Origin: CAYQAJ01 sp964415245
GTDB lineage: Bacteria > Planctomycetota > Planctomycetia > Pirellulales > Pirellulaceae
Direction of reading: 5' to 3'
Length of the DNA: 11,979 bases
NCBI GenBank assembly: GCA_964415245.1
Contig: CAYQAJ010000155.1
Coordinates: forward strand, 1 to 11,979
The notes below the pieces were generated by a model. It had not been told where the DNA came from and did not search any database. It worked only from the letters and a program-made list of their open reading frames with translations. The position numbers and the translations under genes are program-made. This document shows, piece by piece, positions 1 to 6,866 of the stretch (position 1 is its first letter; each line of letters opens with the position of its first letter).

Positions 1-1
1 C

Positions 2-715
2 GACTGGCTGGCCAGCCGGTTCATCGAGAGCGGCTGGTCGATCAAACAGATGCACCGGCTGATCATGGCGAGCAGGGCCTATCAGCAGTCGAGCGAGTAC
101 GATGCCGCCTCGGCCGAGCGCGATCCCGAAGCGCGGCTGCTGTGGCGCTTCAACCGGCGGCGGCTGAGTGCCGAGGAGACTCGCGACGCCATGTTGCTGG
201 TGAGCGGCGACTTGGACCCCACGATGGGCGGCCCGCACCCATTCCCGCCGGTCGAATCGTGGGGCTTCACCCAGCACGCGCCGTTCTACGCGGTCTACCC
301 GACCAATCGGCGAAGCGTGTACCTGATGCAGCAGCGCATCAAGCGGCATCCGTTCTTGTCGCTGTTCGACGGCGCCGACCCCAACGTCAGCACCGCCCGC
401 CGCGAACCGACCACCGTGCCCACGCAGGCGCTCTACTTGATGAACAGCGAGTTCGTGCACGACCGGGCACACAGCCTGGCGAAGCGGCTGCTGGCCGAAT
501 CGCCGGACGAAGCGACCCGCATCAATCGCATCTATCAGATTACTTTGGGACGCCCGCCCAGCGATGAGGAGCGCAGCGAAGCATCGGCGTTCCTGGTCAA
601 GTACAGCGCCGCGCTCGCCGACGACGGCGTGGCCGAAGACGCCCGCGAATTGGCCGCCTGGAGTGCGCTGGCCCGAACCATGCTGGTACGTAACGAGTTT
701 CTGTTTGTCGATTGA
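2..715 (+). CDS. DUF1549/DUF1553 (planctomycete cytochrome-type) protein, C-terminal part
   Basis: Partial gene: the reading frame is already open at base 2 and ends at TGA 713-715. The visible 237 residues match the DUF1553 region of large exported planctomycete proteins, which usually carry a cytochrome c-like (PSD1/PSCyt) domain upstream. Recognisable stretches are DWLASRFIESGWSIKQMHRL at the edge, RLIMASRAYQQSS, the RRLSAEETRDAML segment, the PTQALYLMNSEFV segment near the middle, GRPPSDEERSEA, and the terminal ARTMLVRNEFLFVD. Its neighbour at 822 is a DUF1501 gene, the usual partner, so the two probably form a transcription unit. The biochemical role of the family is not firmly known; it is suggested to act in degradation of complex substrates. 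The N-terminus and any haem-binding motif lie outside the window. Confidence 0.9.
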   Translation, partial: DWLASRFIESGWSIKQMHRLIMASRAYQQSSEYDAASAERDPEARLLWRFNRRRLSAEETRDAMLLVSGDLDPTMGGPHPFPPVESWGFTQHAPFYAVYPTNRRSVYLMQQRIKRHPFLSLFDGADPNVSTARREPTTVPTQALYLMNSEFVHDRAHSLAKRLLAESPDEATRINRIYQITLGRPPSDEERSEASAFLVKYSAALADDGVAEDARELAAWSALARTMLVRNEFLFVD

Positions 716-725
716 GAGGTTCAAA

Positions 726-796
726 AACCGTCGGGGACTGGCTCATTTTGTGCAGTCCGCGGAGCAAAATGTGCCTGTCCCCTTCTCCGGACGGTT
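726..796. repeat. Hairpin (REP/MITE-like) interspersed element, copy 1
   Basis: An imperfect palindrome fills most of the gap between the DUF1553 and DUF1501 genes. The inner arms 733-750 (GGGGACTGGCTCATTTTG) and 765-782 (CAAAATGTGCCTGTCCCC) pair at 16 of 18 positions. The outer arms 726-732 (AACCGTC) and 790-796 (GACGGTT) pair perfectly. The apex contains the self-complementary TCCGCGGA. A second, nearly identical copy lies at 10511-10580 between tRNA genes, and a probable third starts near 11936. The element ends about 12 bases before the Shine-Dalgarno of the next gene, so it could affect coupling of the two genes or RNA stability; that is inference. Confidence 0.85.
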
Positions 797-821
797 CCCG
801 AAAAGGCAAGAGGTAACGACG

Positions 822-2228
822 ATGAACACTCCCCTCACCCGTCGCGAAATGCTCGCCCGAGCCGCTGGCGGTTTCGGTGCGATTGCCCTGAGCGGGTTGC
901 TGGCCGACGAGCTTCGTGCCGAATCGGTTCCCACTGAGGACGATCCGCTGGCGCCGAAACAGCCTCACCATGCGCCGAAAGCCAAACGGGTCATCTTTCT
1001 CTACATGACCGGCGGCGTTTCGCACGTCGATACGTTCGACCCCAAGCCGCAGCTCATGGCCAACCACGGCAAAGAGATCACCGTCGACAACTGGCAAGGC
1101 AAGATCGGCGAGTTCAAGCGGTATCTCAAAAAGCCCAACTGGGAGTTCCGGCCGGGCGGGCACAGCGGCACCGAGGTCAGCGATCTCTTTCCGCACATTC
1201 GCGGCGTGGTCGACGACCTGTGCGTGATTCGGTCGATGGAGACCAACCACACCAACCACTACGAAAGCACGCTCGGCATGCACTGCGGCTCGTGGACCTT
1301 CGCCCGGCCCAGCATGGGAGCCTGGGTCAGCTACGGCCTGGGAACCTTCAATCGCAACTTGCCGTCGTTCGTCGTCATCGCGCCGCATGCGCCCTACGCG
1401 GGGGCCCAGACGTGGGGCAGCGATTTCCTGCCCGGCTGCCACCAGGGAACGCAGGTCATTCCCGGCGACGACCCGGTGCCCAACGTCAAGCCGCGCGTGG
1501 CCAACACCCGGCTGCAGGAGATGGAATTGAGTCTGCTGGCCGACTCCAACCGCCGGCACCTGGCCGAGCGCTCGGTAGATCGCGCGCTCGAAGCGCGGAT
1601 TCGCTCGTTCGAGACGGCCTTCGGCATGCAGCGCGAGGCGCCCGAGGCGATCGACCTCTCCGGCGAAACGGCGGCCACGCTCAAGCTATACGGCCTGGAA
1701 CCGGGACAGAAAACCGGCTTCGGCTGGCAGTGCCTGGTCGCGCGGCGGATGGCCGAGCGCGGCGTGCGATTCATCGAGCTGATCGACGTCGGCTCGTCGA
1801 ACAACTGGGACGCCCACGCCGACATGAACGCCCACGCCCCGCTGGCTCAGAGTATCGACGGGCCGATTGCCGCGCTGATTACCGATCTCAAGCAGCGCGG
1901 ATTGCTCGACGACACGCTGGTGGTGTGGACCACCGAATTCGGCCGCACGCCCTATCACGAGACTGCCGGCCACGCGGGCCGCGAGCACCACCACCAGGTG
2001 TTCTCGTCGTGGCTGGCCGGCGGCGGCATCAAGGGAGGAATCGTACACGGCTCATCCGACGAGTTCGGCATCGCCGTGGGCGAAGACCGCGTACACGTGC
2101 ACGACTTCCACGCCACGATTCTGCACCTGTTGGGCATCGACCACGAGCGCCTCACTTTCCGCCACGCCGGCCGCGACTATCGCCTGACCGACGTCGAAGG
2201 CAACGTGGTGCGCGAAATCCTGGCGTGA
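822..2228 (+). CDS. DUF1501 family (sulfatase-like) Tat-exported protein
   Basis: 468-residue protein of the DUF1501 family. The start at ATG 822 is preferred over the longer open frame because it is preceded by AGAGG (809-813) at a good spacing and because the N-terminus MNTPLTRREMLARAAGG is a twin-arginine signal sequence followed by a hydrophobic stretch. Family hallmarks are VIFLYMTGGVSHVDTFDPKP early in the mature protein, the TNHTNHYESTLGMHCGSW region, VVWTTEFGRTPYHE, and the histidine-rich AGREHHHQVFSSWLAGGG followed by HVHDFHATILHLLGIDHE near the end. The family belongs to the alkaline phosphatase/sulfatase-like superfamily; the His and Asp residues would fit metal binding. It follows a DUF1553 gene, the standard planctomycete arrangement. 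The substrate is unknown. Confidence 0.92.
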   Translation: MNTPLTRREMLARAAGGFGAIALSGLLADELRAESVPTEDDPLAPKQPHHAPKAKRVIFLYMTGGVSHVDTFDPKPQLMANHGKEITVDNWQGKIGEFKRYLKKPNWEFRPGGHSGTEVSDLFPHIRGVVDDLCVIRSMETNHTNHYESTLGMHCGSWTFARPSMGAWVSYGLGTFNRNLPSFVVIAPHAPYAGAQTWGSDFLPGCHQGTQVIPGDDPVPNVKPRVANTRLQEMELSLLADSNRRHLAERSVDRALEARIRSFETAFGMQREAPEAIDLSGETAATLKLYGLEPGQKTGFGWQCLVARRMAERGVRFIELIDVGSSNNWDAHADMNAHAPLAQSIDGPIAALITDLKQRGLLDDTLVVWTTEFGRTPYHETAGHAGREHHHQVFSSWLAGGGIKGGIVHGSSDEFGIAVGEDRVHVHDFHATILHLLGIDHERLTFRHAGRDYRLTDVEGNVVREILA

Positions 2229-2346
2229 TCCGTTGGCATTGAGTCAAGGAAGCGGCGAGGGGCGTGGTGCCTCAGCGAAATGCGCTGCAAGAGTGGCCTG
2301 CGACCTGTTTCTCGTCCAAACCACTCCGTGGCTGAAGCGCAATGGC

Positions 2347-2991
2347 ATGAACCCCGATTCGTCGAAACTTACTGCATTTCGATGGTTGCTCAGCCAGATT
2401 CTCAAGGAGGTTTTCCGAGAAGGAAACCTCTCTGCGATGGCGTCGTTTCTTCACGACCGTGACTTGGGGGACGTCGAACGGTGCCACATACTGGCTGTCG
2501 TGTTTTGGCGCGCCTTGCGCAGGCGTCGCTGGGATATCGCTAAATGCTGCATTTTGCAAGGCTACGAAGTGACACCGCATGAGCATGCAGCTTGGGGACC
2601 TATCCACGGATGCCTCTCACACCTCGGCGATCGTAGCGATGTGGTTGAATGGCTACTTAAGGAGGGAGCGGAGCTAGAGCGGCGCGGTCCGAGCAACATT
2701 ACTCCGCTCATTGCGGCAATACAACTGGGCTTCACTGACATTGCGCATGTACTCGTGCAAGCAGGTGCAGATGTCAATGCGAGCACCGTTATTGATGAGG
2801 ACTTGACTCCTCTCATGGCCGCAGCGCGACAAGGCGATAGGGCGGTTGTGACTCTACTGCTTTCTCACGGGGCAGACCCGACTTGTCGAGATGACCTCGG
2901 CCGCACAGCAGGGGAGTACGCTAGAGCGGCCGGTTATGACGACATTGCTTCCATGATCCAGTCGGGTATGCGTGGGACCGGCGCGAGATAG
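2347..2991 (+). CDS. Ankyrin-repeat protein
   Basis: 214 residues from ATG 2347; the frame is open upstream to a TTG at 2233, but the extra 38 residues look like non-coding sequence and neither start has a strong ribosome site. Three ankyrin repeats are clear: about residues 84-114 (GPIHGCL then DVVEWLLKEGAELE), 118-149 (TPLIAAIQLGFTDIAHVLVQ then AGADVN) and 153-183 (TPLMAAARQGDRAVVTLLLS then HGADP), plus a degenerate fourth at 185-204. Residues 1-80 carry no recognised domain. There is no signal peptide, so it is probably a cytoplasmic protein-interaction module; partners are unknown. Base composition is noticeably less GC-rich and codon choice more mixed than in neighbouring genes, which hints at separate ancestry. 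It shares the strand of the flanking genes but no functional link is visible. Confidence 0.82.
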   Translation: MNPDSSKLTAFRWLLSQILKEVFREGNLSAMASFLHDRDLGDVERCHILAVVFWRALRRRRWDIAKCCILQGYEVTPHEHAAWGPIHGCLSHLGDRSDVVEWLLKEGAELERRGPSNITPLIAAIQLGFTDIAHVLVQAGADVNASTVIDEDLTPLMAAARQGDRAVVTLLLSHGADPTCRDDLGRTAGEYARAAGYDDIASMIQSGMRGTGAR

Positions 2992-3114
2992 GGTGTCGGG
3001 ACCTTTTGCGCCCTGGCTGCTGGCACGCCGGGATGCACTGTGCTAACTTCTCGCGCGATTGGGCAGGCGTGAAGGATGAAAACAAGGGCGCTATCCGCTT
3101 GGGGGCGGCCCCGT
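2992..3114. other. Intergenic, no gene recognised
   Basis: This is the first part of the 367-base gap between the ankyrin gene and pstS. Short open frames here lack ribosome sites and recognisable products. The rest of the gap holds the Pho-box-like repeats and a 12-bp direct repeat, annotated separately. Confidence 0.5.
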
Positions 3115-3147
3115 CTTCACGAAACCTGAACGCAATCTTCACAAAGT
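3115..3147 (+). promoter_or_regulatory. Pho box-like triple direct repeat upstream of pstS
   Basis: Three 7-base units lie in tandem with 4-base spacers, an exact 11-bp period: CTTCACG (3115-3121), CTGAACG (3126-3132), CTTCACA (3137-3143). PhoB/PhoP response regulators bind 7-bp direct repeats on an 11-bp period (enterobacterial CTGTCAT, actinobacterial GTTCACC). The units here fit that form and lie about 215 bases ahead of the pstS start. If the last unit takes the place of the -35 box, a weak -10 could lie around 3163-3168. The repeat geometry is seen directly; binding by a PhoB homologue under phosphate starvation is inferred from the motif and the gene it precedes. Confidence 0.6.
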
Positions 3148-3164
3148 GGCAGTAGAACGCGCTT

Positions 3165-3210
3165 AGGTTGGCGGTTGAAGAGCGCCTTCTCATCGAGCAG
3201 GTTGGCGGTT
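3165..3210. repeat. 12-bp direct repeat in the pstS leader
   Basis: AGGTTGGCGGTT occurs at 3165-3176 and again at 3199-3210, 34 bases apart start to start. It lies between the Pho box-like repeats and pstS, so it falls in or near the 5' leader. It could be a further operator or a chance duplication; nothing else supports a function. Confidence 0.4.
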
Positions 3211-3358
3211 TCGCTAGCTGCAGATCTGTATGCGGCAGCGGGCATCCCACATGGCATGGCCCTCCGGTGCGAGCGATTGCCTAACCGTGGGCGCGAATGA
3301 CTGCGTCGGCCATCGGCCCTTGCACCAGCAGAGCAACCCGAATCTAAGGCAACCCAAA

Positions 3359-4486
3359 ATGTTTCAGCAGAACTTCGTTTCTCGCGCGGCAGCGTGCGGC
3401 ATGGCGTTAATCGTAAGTGTGGCCCTCGTCATCTTGCCGGGATGCGGCCCGTCCACGACGACCAACGGCGGTGGTGGGTCGGGCAAGACCCGCTTGAACG
3501 GCGCCGGTGCTACCTTCCCTGCCCCGTATTACAAGCGCCTGGTCGCCGAGTACGAAAAGATTCATCCGCAGGCCCAGATCGACTACCAGTCGATCGGTTC
3601 CGGCGGCGGCATCAAGGCCTTCACCGACAAGACCGCCCACTTCGGCGCGTCGGATGCACCGATGAGCGACAAGGAACTCGAACTCGCGGGCGGCAAGGAC
3701 AACATCGTCGAAGTGCCCTCCTGCGCCGGCGGTGTCGTCCCTACCTACAACCTGCCGGGCATCACGGTCGATATCAAGTTCACCGGCGCGCTGTTGGCCG
3801 ACATCTATCTCGGCAACGTCACGAACTGGAACGATCCGGCGATCGCCGATCTCAACCCTGACATGGAACTGCCCGAGCGGCCTATCACTCCCGTTTGGCG
3901 GACCGATGGCTCGGGCACCACGTTCATCTTCACCAACTATCTCGCCACCCAGTCGGAAGAGTTCACCTCCAACATCGGTACGGGTAAACAGGTCCAGTGG
4001 CCCACCGGCCAGGGAGGCAAGGGGAACGAAGGGGTCACGGCCGTCGTGCAGCAGACCGTCGGCGGCATCGGCTATGTTGAGCAGAGCTACGCCGACAACA
4101 ACAACCTGACATATGGATCGGTACAGAACGCGGACGGCAACTTCGTGAAGGCGTCGCCCGAGAGCGTCTCCAAGGCGGGAGCCGGCGCCGTGTCGTCGAT
4201 GGAAGGGCACATTCTCGCGGCGAACATCTGGAACCAGCCCGGCCCCGAGGCGTACCCCATTGCCTCGTTCACGTACTTGATCGTCTACCGCGATCTGAAC
4301 AATCTGCCCGACAAGGAATCGGCCCAGGAGCTGGTCGACTTTCTCTGGTGGACCACGCACGACGGCCAGAAGTTTGCCGCCCAGCTCGACTACGCTCCGC
4401 TGGCTCCCGAGGTGCAGGCCAAGGTCGAAGAGGCGCTCAAGACGATCACGTATCAAGGCGAGTCGCTCCAGATTGGCACCGACTGA
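3359..4486 (+). CDS. pstS: Phosphate ABC transporter, substrate-binding lipoprotein PstS
   Basis: 375 residues from ATG 3359, chosen because the protein then begins with a lipoprotein signal peptide: hydrophobic residues 15-26 and the lipobox LPGC with Cys29. The frame stays open upstream but carries no family sequence. The product binds inorganic phosphate outside the cytoplasmic membrane and delivers it to PstC/PstA. Phosphate-binding segments typical of the family are GAGATFPAPYY (48-58), SIGSGGGIK (78-86), FGASDAPM (95-102), RTDGSGTTF (181-189) and GKGNEGV (220-226). A glycine/serine/threonine-rich linker (31-42) follows the lipidated cysteine. Length matches the family. It is the first gene of pstS-pstC-pstA and lies behind a Pho box-like repeat, consistent with induction by phosphate limitation. 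Confidence 0.97.
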   Translation: MFQQNFVSRAAACGMALIVSVALVILPGCGPSTTTNGGGGSGKTRLNGAGATFPAPYYKRLVAEYEKIHPQAQIDYQSIGSGGGIKAFTDKTAHFGASDAPMSDKELELAGGKDNIVEVPSCAGGVVPTYNLPGITVDIKFTGALLADIYLGNVTNWNDPAIADLNPDMELPERPITPVWRTDGSGTTFIFTNYLATQSEEFTSNIGTGKQVQWPTGQGGKGNEGVTAVVQQTVGGIGYVEQSYADNNNLTYGSVQNADGNFVKASPESVSKAGAGAVSSMEGHILAANIWNQPGPEAYPIASFTYLIVYRDLNNLPDKESAQELVDFLWWTTHDGQKFAAQLDYAPLAPEVQAKVEEALKTITYQGESLQIGTD

Positions 4487-4546
4487 ACGCAGGCCCGGCG
4501 CCTCGAACATCCCCTGCCTGCACCAGTTTCGCCGGCGGAAGTAGTA

Positions 4547-4568
4547 GCTGGATTCGCAAGAATTCAGC
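4547..4568 (+). promoter_or_regulatory. Intercistronic hairpin with GCAA tetraloop between pstS and pstC
   Basis: GCTGGATTC (4547-4555) pairs with GAATTCAGC (4560-4568) over nine positions, including one G-U pair, closing a GCAA (GNRA-type) tetraloop. It lies in the 169-base gap between pstS and pstC. No T-run follows, so it is not a canonical terminator. Such hairpins often protect the 3' end of an upstream message and let a binding-protein gene be expressed above its membrane partners; this is an inference here. Confidence 0.5.
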
Positions 4569-4655
4569 CATGTCGATCGTCGCCCGCTTATCGGAATCCT
4601 TGCCAATCCCGGCTACACTCTTCTCTTTCCACTGCAACCGGTTAGACCGATACCT

Positions 4656-5783
4656 ATGCCCGAACCGAGCCATGCCCGTTCCGGCAAGGCGGCTGCCTCG
4701 GCGCCCGGCCGATCGACCCAGTCTCCCGTTCGTCGCCGCTTGGGAATCATCGGCGACGCGGTCATGGCGGGCATGTCGCGGTTTGGCGCCACAAGCCTCA
4801 TCGCGATGCTGGTGGCGCTGTTGTGCGTGCTCACCTACACCGCCTGGCCCAGCATCACGACGTTCGGTGCGAAGTTCCTGGTCACCGGCCAGTGGCGGCC
4901 CAACGAGCTCGAACGGCCCGTGCGCGACGCCGAGGGAAGCGTAATCCGGGAGAACGGCGAGGTGGTCACCGAGACCATCCCGCCTTCGTTCGGCGCCCTG
5001 CCCGTAATCTATGGCACGGTGGTGAGCTCGATCCTCGCGCTGTTGTTCGCCGTTCCGCTCAGCTTCGGCGCTGCGCTGTTCCTGGTGCGGATGTGTCCGC
5101 GATGGCTGGCGGGGCCGGTGTCCTTCCTGGTGGAGTTTCTCGCCGCCATCCCCTCGATCGCCTATGGAATGTGGGCGCTCTTCGTCCTGACGCCGTTTTT
5201 GCAGAGTCACGTGGAGCCGGCCATCCGGACCGCAATCGGTTGGATTCCCGGCGTCGACTCCTGGCTGTTCAGCGAAACGACCACGCAAGCCGGGGAGACG
5301 GTAACCCGCACTCTGCCGCTCACCGGGCGCGATATGTTTTGCGGCGGGCTGGTGCTGGCCATCATGATCTTGCCGATCATCACCGCCGTCAGCCGCGACG
5401 TGCTCAAGTCGGTGCCCCGGGTGCAGCTCGAAGGCACGCTCGCCCTGGGTGCCAACTGGTGGCGAAGCTCGTGGGAGATGCTGTCGTACGCCCGTTCCGC
5501 GTTATTCGGCGCCGTGATGCTGGGCCTGGGACGCGCGGCCGGCGAAACCATGGCCATCACCATGGTCATCGGCAACAACAGCAAAATCAGCGCCTCGCTG
5601 TTTGCCCCGGCGCAGACCATGTCCAGCCTGTTGGCCAACGAGTTCGCCGAGGCCAGCACGAGCCTGCACCGCGCGGCGCTGACCGAAGTGGCTCTCATCC
5701 TGTTGGTGATGTCGCTGTTGTTCAGCATTGTGGCCCGATGGCTCGTTATCGGCCGCGGCAGCCGTACCGCGGCCGCGCATTGA
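4656..5783 (+). CDS. pstC: Phosphate ABC transporter permease PstC
   Basis: 375-residue inner-membrane permease that forms the phosphate channel with PstA. About six hydrophobic segments are visible (near residues 43-63, 115-144, 155-178, 227-247, 281-303 and 343-366). Family features are WPSITTFGAKFLVTGQWRP after the first segment, VEFLAAIPSIAYGMWALFVL, the cytoplasmic coupling loop SVPRVQLEGTLALGANWWRS (252-271), and LGLGRAAGETMAITMVIGNN. It is somewhat longer than many PstC proteins because of a basic N-terminal extension (1-40) and an extra polar stretch (about 82-112) between the first two membrane segments. No good ribosome site precedes ATG 4656; internal ATGs at codons 37 and 40 are alternatives that would remove the extension. 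pstA follows 25 bases after its stop. Confidence 0.96.
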   Translation: MPEPSHARSGKAAASAPGRSTQSPVRRRLGIIGDAVMAGMSRFGATSLIAMLVALLCVLTYTAWPSITTFGAKFLVTGQWRPNELERPVRDAEGSVIRENGEVVTETIPPSFGALPVIYGTVVSSILALLFAVPLSFGAALFLVRMCPRWLAGPVSFLVEFLAAIPSIAYGMWALFVLTPFLQSHVEPAIRTAIGWIPGVDSWLFSETTTQAGETVTRTLPLTGRDMFCGGLVLAIMILPIITAVSRDVLKSVPRVQLEGTLALGANWWRSSWEMLSYARSALFGAVMLGLGRAAGETMAITMVIGNNSKISASLFAPAQTMSSLLANEFAEASTSLHRAALTEVALILLVMSLLFSIVARWLVIGRGSRTAAAH

Positions 5784-5808
5784 TCACGGAACGTGGGAAA
5801 CGTTATCC

Positions 5809-6720
5809 ATGAGCGCACCTCCGGCCAATCCCACCACTCCCGCCCACCGACGCGGTCCGGTCTACCGCGCCTATCTCAGGGCGAAGTCGTTCGCGATGCA
5901 GTTGCTGTGCATCTTGTGTACGGCCTCGATTCTCGCCGTGTTGGCCGTGGTGACGCTCTACCTGCTCATCAAGGGCTTTCACTATCTAAGCTGGGACATT
6001 TTCACCAAGCTGCCGATTCCGCCTGGCATGGAGGGGGCACCCGGCGGTTTGAAGAACGCCATGATCGGCACCGGCATCCTCATCGCGTTGGCCAGTGTGG
6101 TCGGCATCCCGCTGGGCGTGCTGGCGGGCGTCTACCTTTCCGAGTATTCCGAACGCTCGTGGCTGGGTCCGCCGGCCCGATTCATCGCCGACGTGCTGAC
6201 CGGCGTTCCCTCGATTGTCGTCGGCATCCTGGGGTACGAGCTCGTGGTGGTTCCCATGGGGCGATTCAACGGCTACGCGGGCGCCTTCGCGCTGGCATTC
6301 ATTATGATTCCCATCGTCGCCCGCACCACCGAGGAAATGCTGCGGCTCGTCCCCCACAGCTACCGCGAGGCGTCGTTGGCCCTGGGCGCCACGAAGGCCG
6401 GCACGATTCTGCGCATCGTGATGCCGGCCGCCACCGGCAGCGTCATCACCGGTGTCATGCTGGCGATTGCCCGCGTCGCCGGCGAAACCGCGCCGCTGTT
6501 GTTTACGGCGCTCGGTTCGCGGCTGCTCACGCTCGATCCTTCGCAGCCCTTCCCGTCGCTCAGCGTGCAGGTGTTCGTTTACTCGACGGGCCCCTACCAG
6601 GACGAACACAACGTCGCCTGGGCCGGCATGCTGATTCTCATCGGCCTGGTGTTCGTGCTGAACCTGGCCCTGCGGCTGGCGGTTAGGCACTTGCAGCGCC
6701 ATCGGCCCACGCGCGCCTGA
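5809..6720 (+). CDS. pstA: Phosphate ABC transporter permease PstA
   Basis: 303 residues from ATG 5809; an in-frame upstream ATG at 5728 would overlap the end of pstC and adds no family sequence. The product is the second membrane subunit of the Pst phosphate importer. Visible features are a first membrane segment (about 32-55), GLKNAMIGTGILIALASVVG (80-99), GVYLSEYSERSWLG, IADVLTGVPSIVVGILGYEL, the coupling loop EEMLRLVPHSYREASLALGA (175-194) that would contact the ATPase, IARVAGETAPLLFTALGS, and a last segment around 272-291. It lies 25 bases after pstC, so the two are surely cotranscribed. The expected next gene, pstB, does not follow: the next gene is convergent. Confidence 0.96.
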   Translation: MSAPPANPTTPAHRRGPVYRAYLRAKSFAMQLLCILCTASILAVLAVVTLYLLIKGFHYLSWDIFTKLPIPPGMEGAPGGLKNAMIGTGILIALASVVGIPLGVLAGVYLSEYSERSWLGPPARFIADVLTGVPSIVVGILGYELVVVPMGRFNGYAGAFALAFIMIPIVARTTEEMLRLVPHSYREASLALGATKAGTILRIVMPAATGSVITGVMLAIARVAGETAPLLFTALGSRLLTLDPSQPFPSLSVQVFVYSTGPYQDEHNVAWAGMLILIGLVFVLNLALRLAVRHLQRHRPTRA

Positions 6721-6742
6721 AGCTGCTGCGGGTGATGCGGCG

Positions 6743-6780
6743 ATTGCTTTGACAAGCGGGTGCATCCGCTCGACAGCAAT
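6743..6780 (+). terminator. Possible terminator hairpin after pstA
   Basis: ATTGCT (6743-6748) pairs with AGCAAT (6775-6780) and AGCGG (6755-6759) pairs with CCGCT (6766-6770), separated by a small internal loop and closing a six-base loop. It lies 23 bases after the pstA stop, in the gap between convergent genes, where a terminator is expected. Only a short TTT follows, so it is a weak intrinsic candidate. Confidence 0.4.
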
Positions 6781-6866
6781 TTGGATCAGTCGCCGGCATG
6801 CACCGCACAATTCGGCCCTGCCCTGGGCCGCCATGCCCGGCGCTGCTCCGCCCTATTGCACGGCCG

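Noticed and set aside
564..821. Upstream extension of the DUF1501 reading frame
   Set aside because: The extension overlaps the end of the DUF1553 gene and translates the hairpin repeat; the Shine-Dalgarno and Tat signal support ATG 822.
597..1559. Long open frame on the - strand opposite the DUF1501 gene
   Set aside because: It is a shadow of high-GC coding sequence on the other strand with no recognisable domain.
3407..4606. Long 399-codon open frame on the - strand opposite pstS
   Set aside because: It is antisense to a clear pstS in a high-GC region, has Arg/Gly/Val-rich low-complexity translation and no family resemblance.
5728..5808. Earlier start for pstA inside pstC
   Set aside because: The added residues have no resemblance to PstA and overlap the end of pstC; ATG 5809 gives the normal N-terminus.
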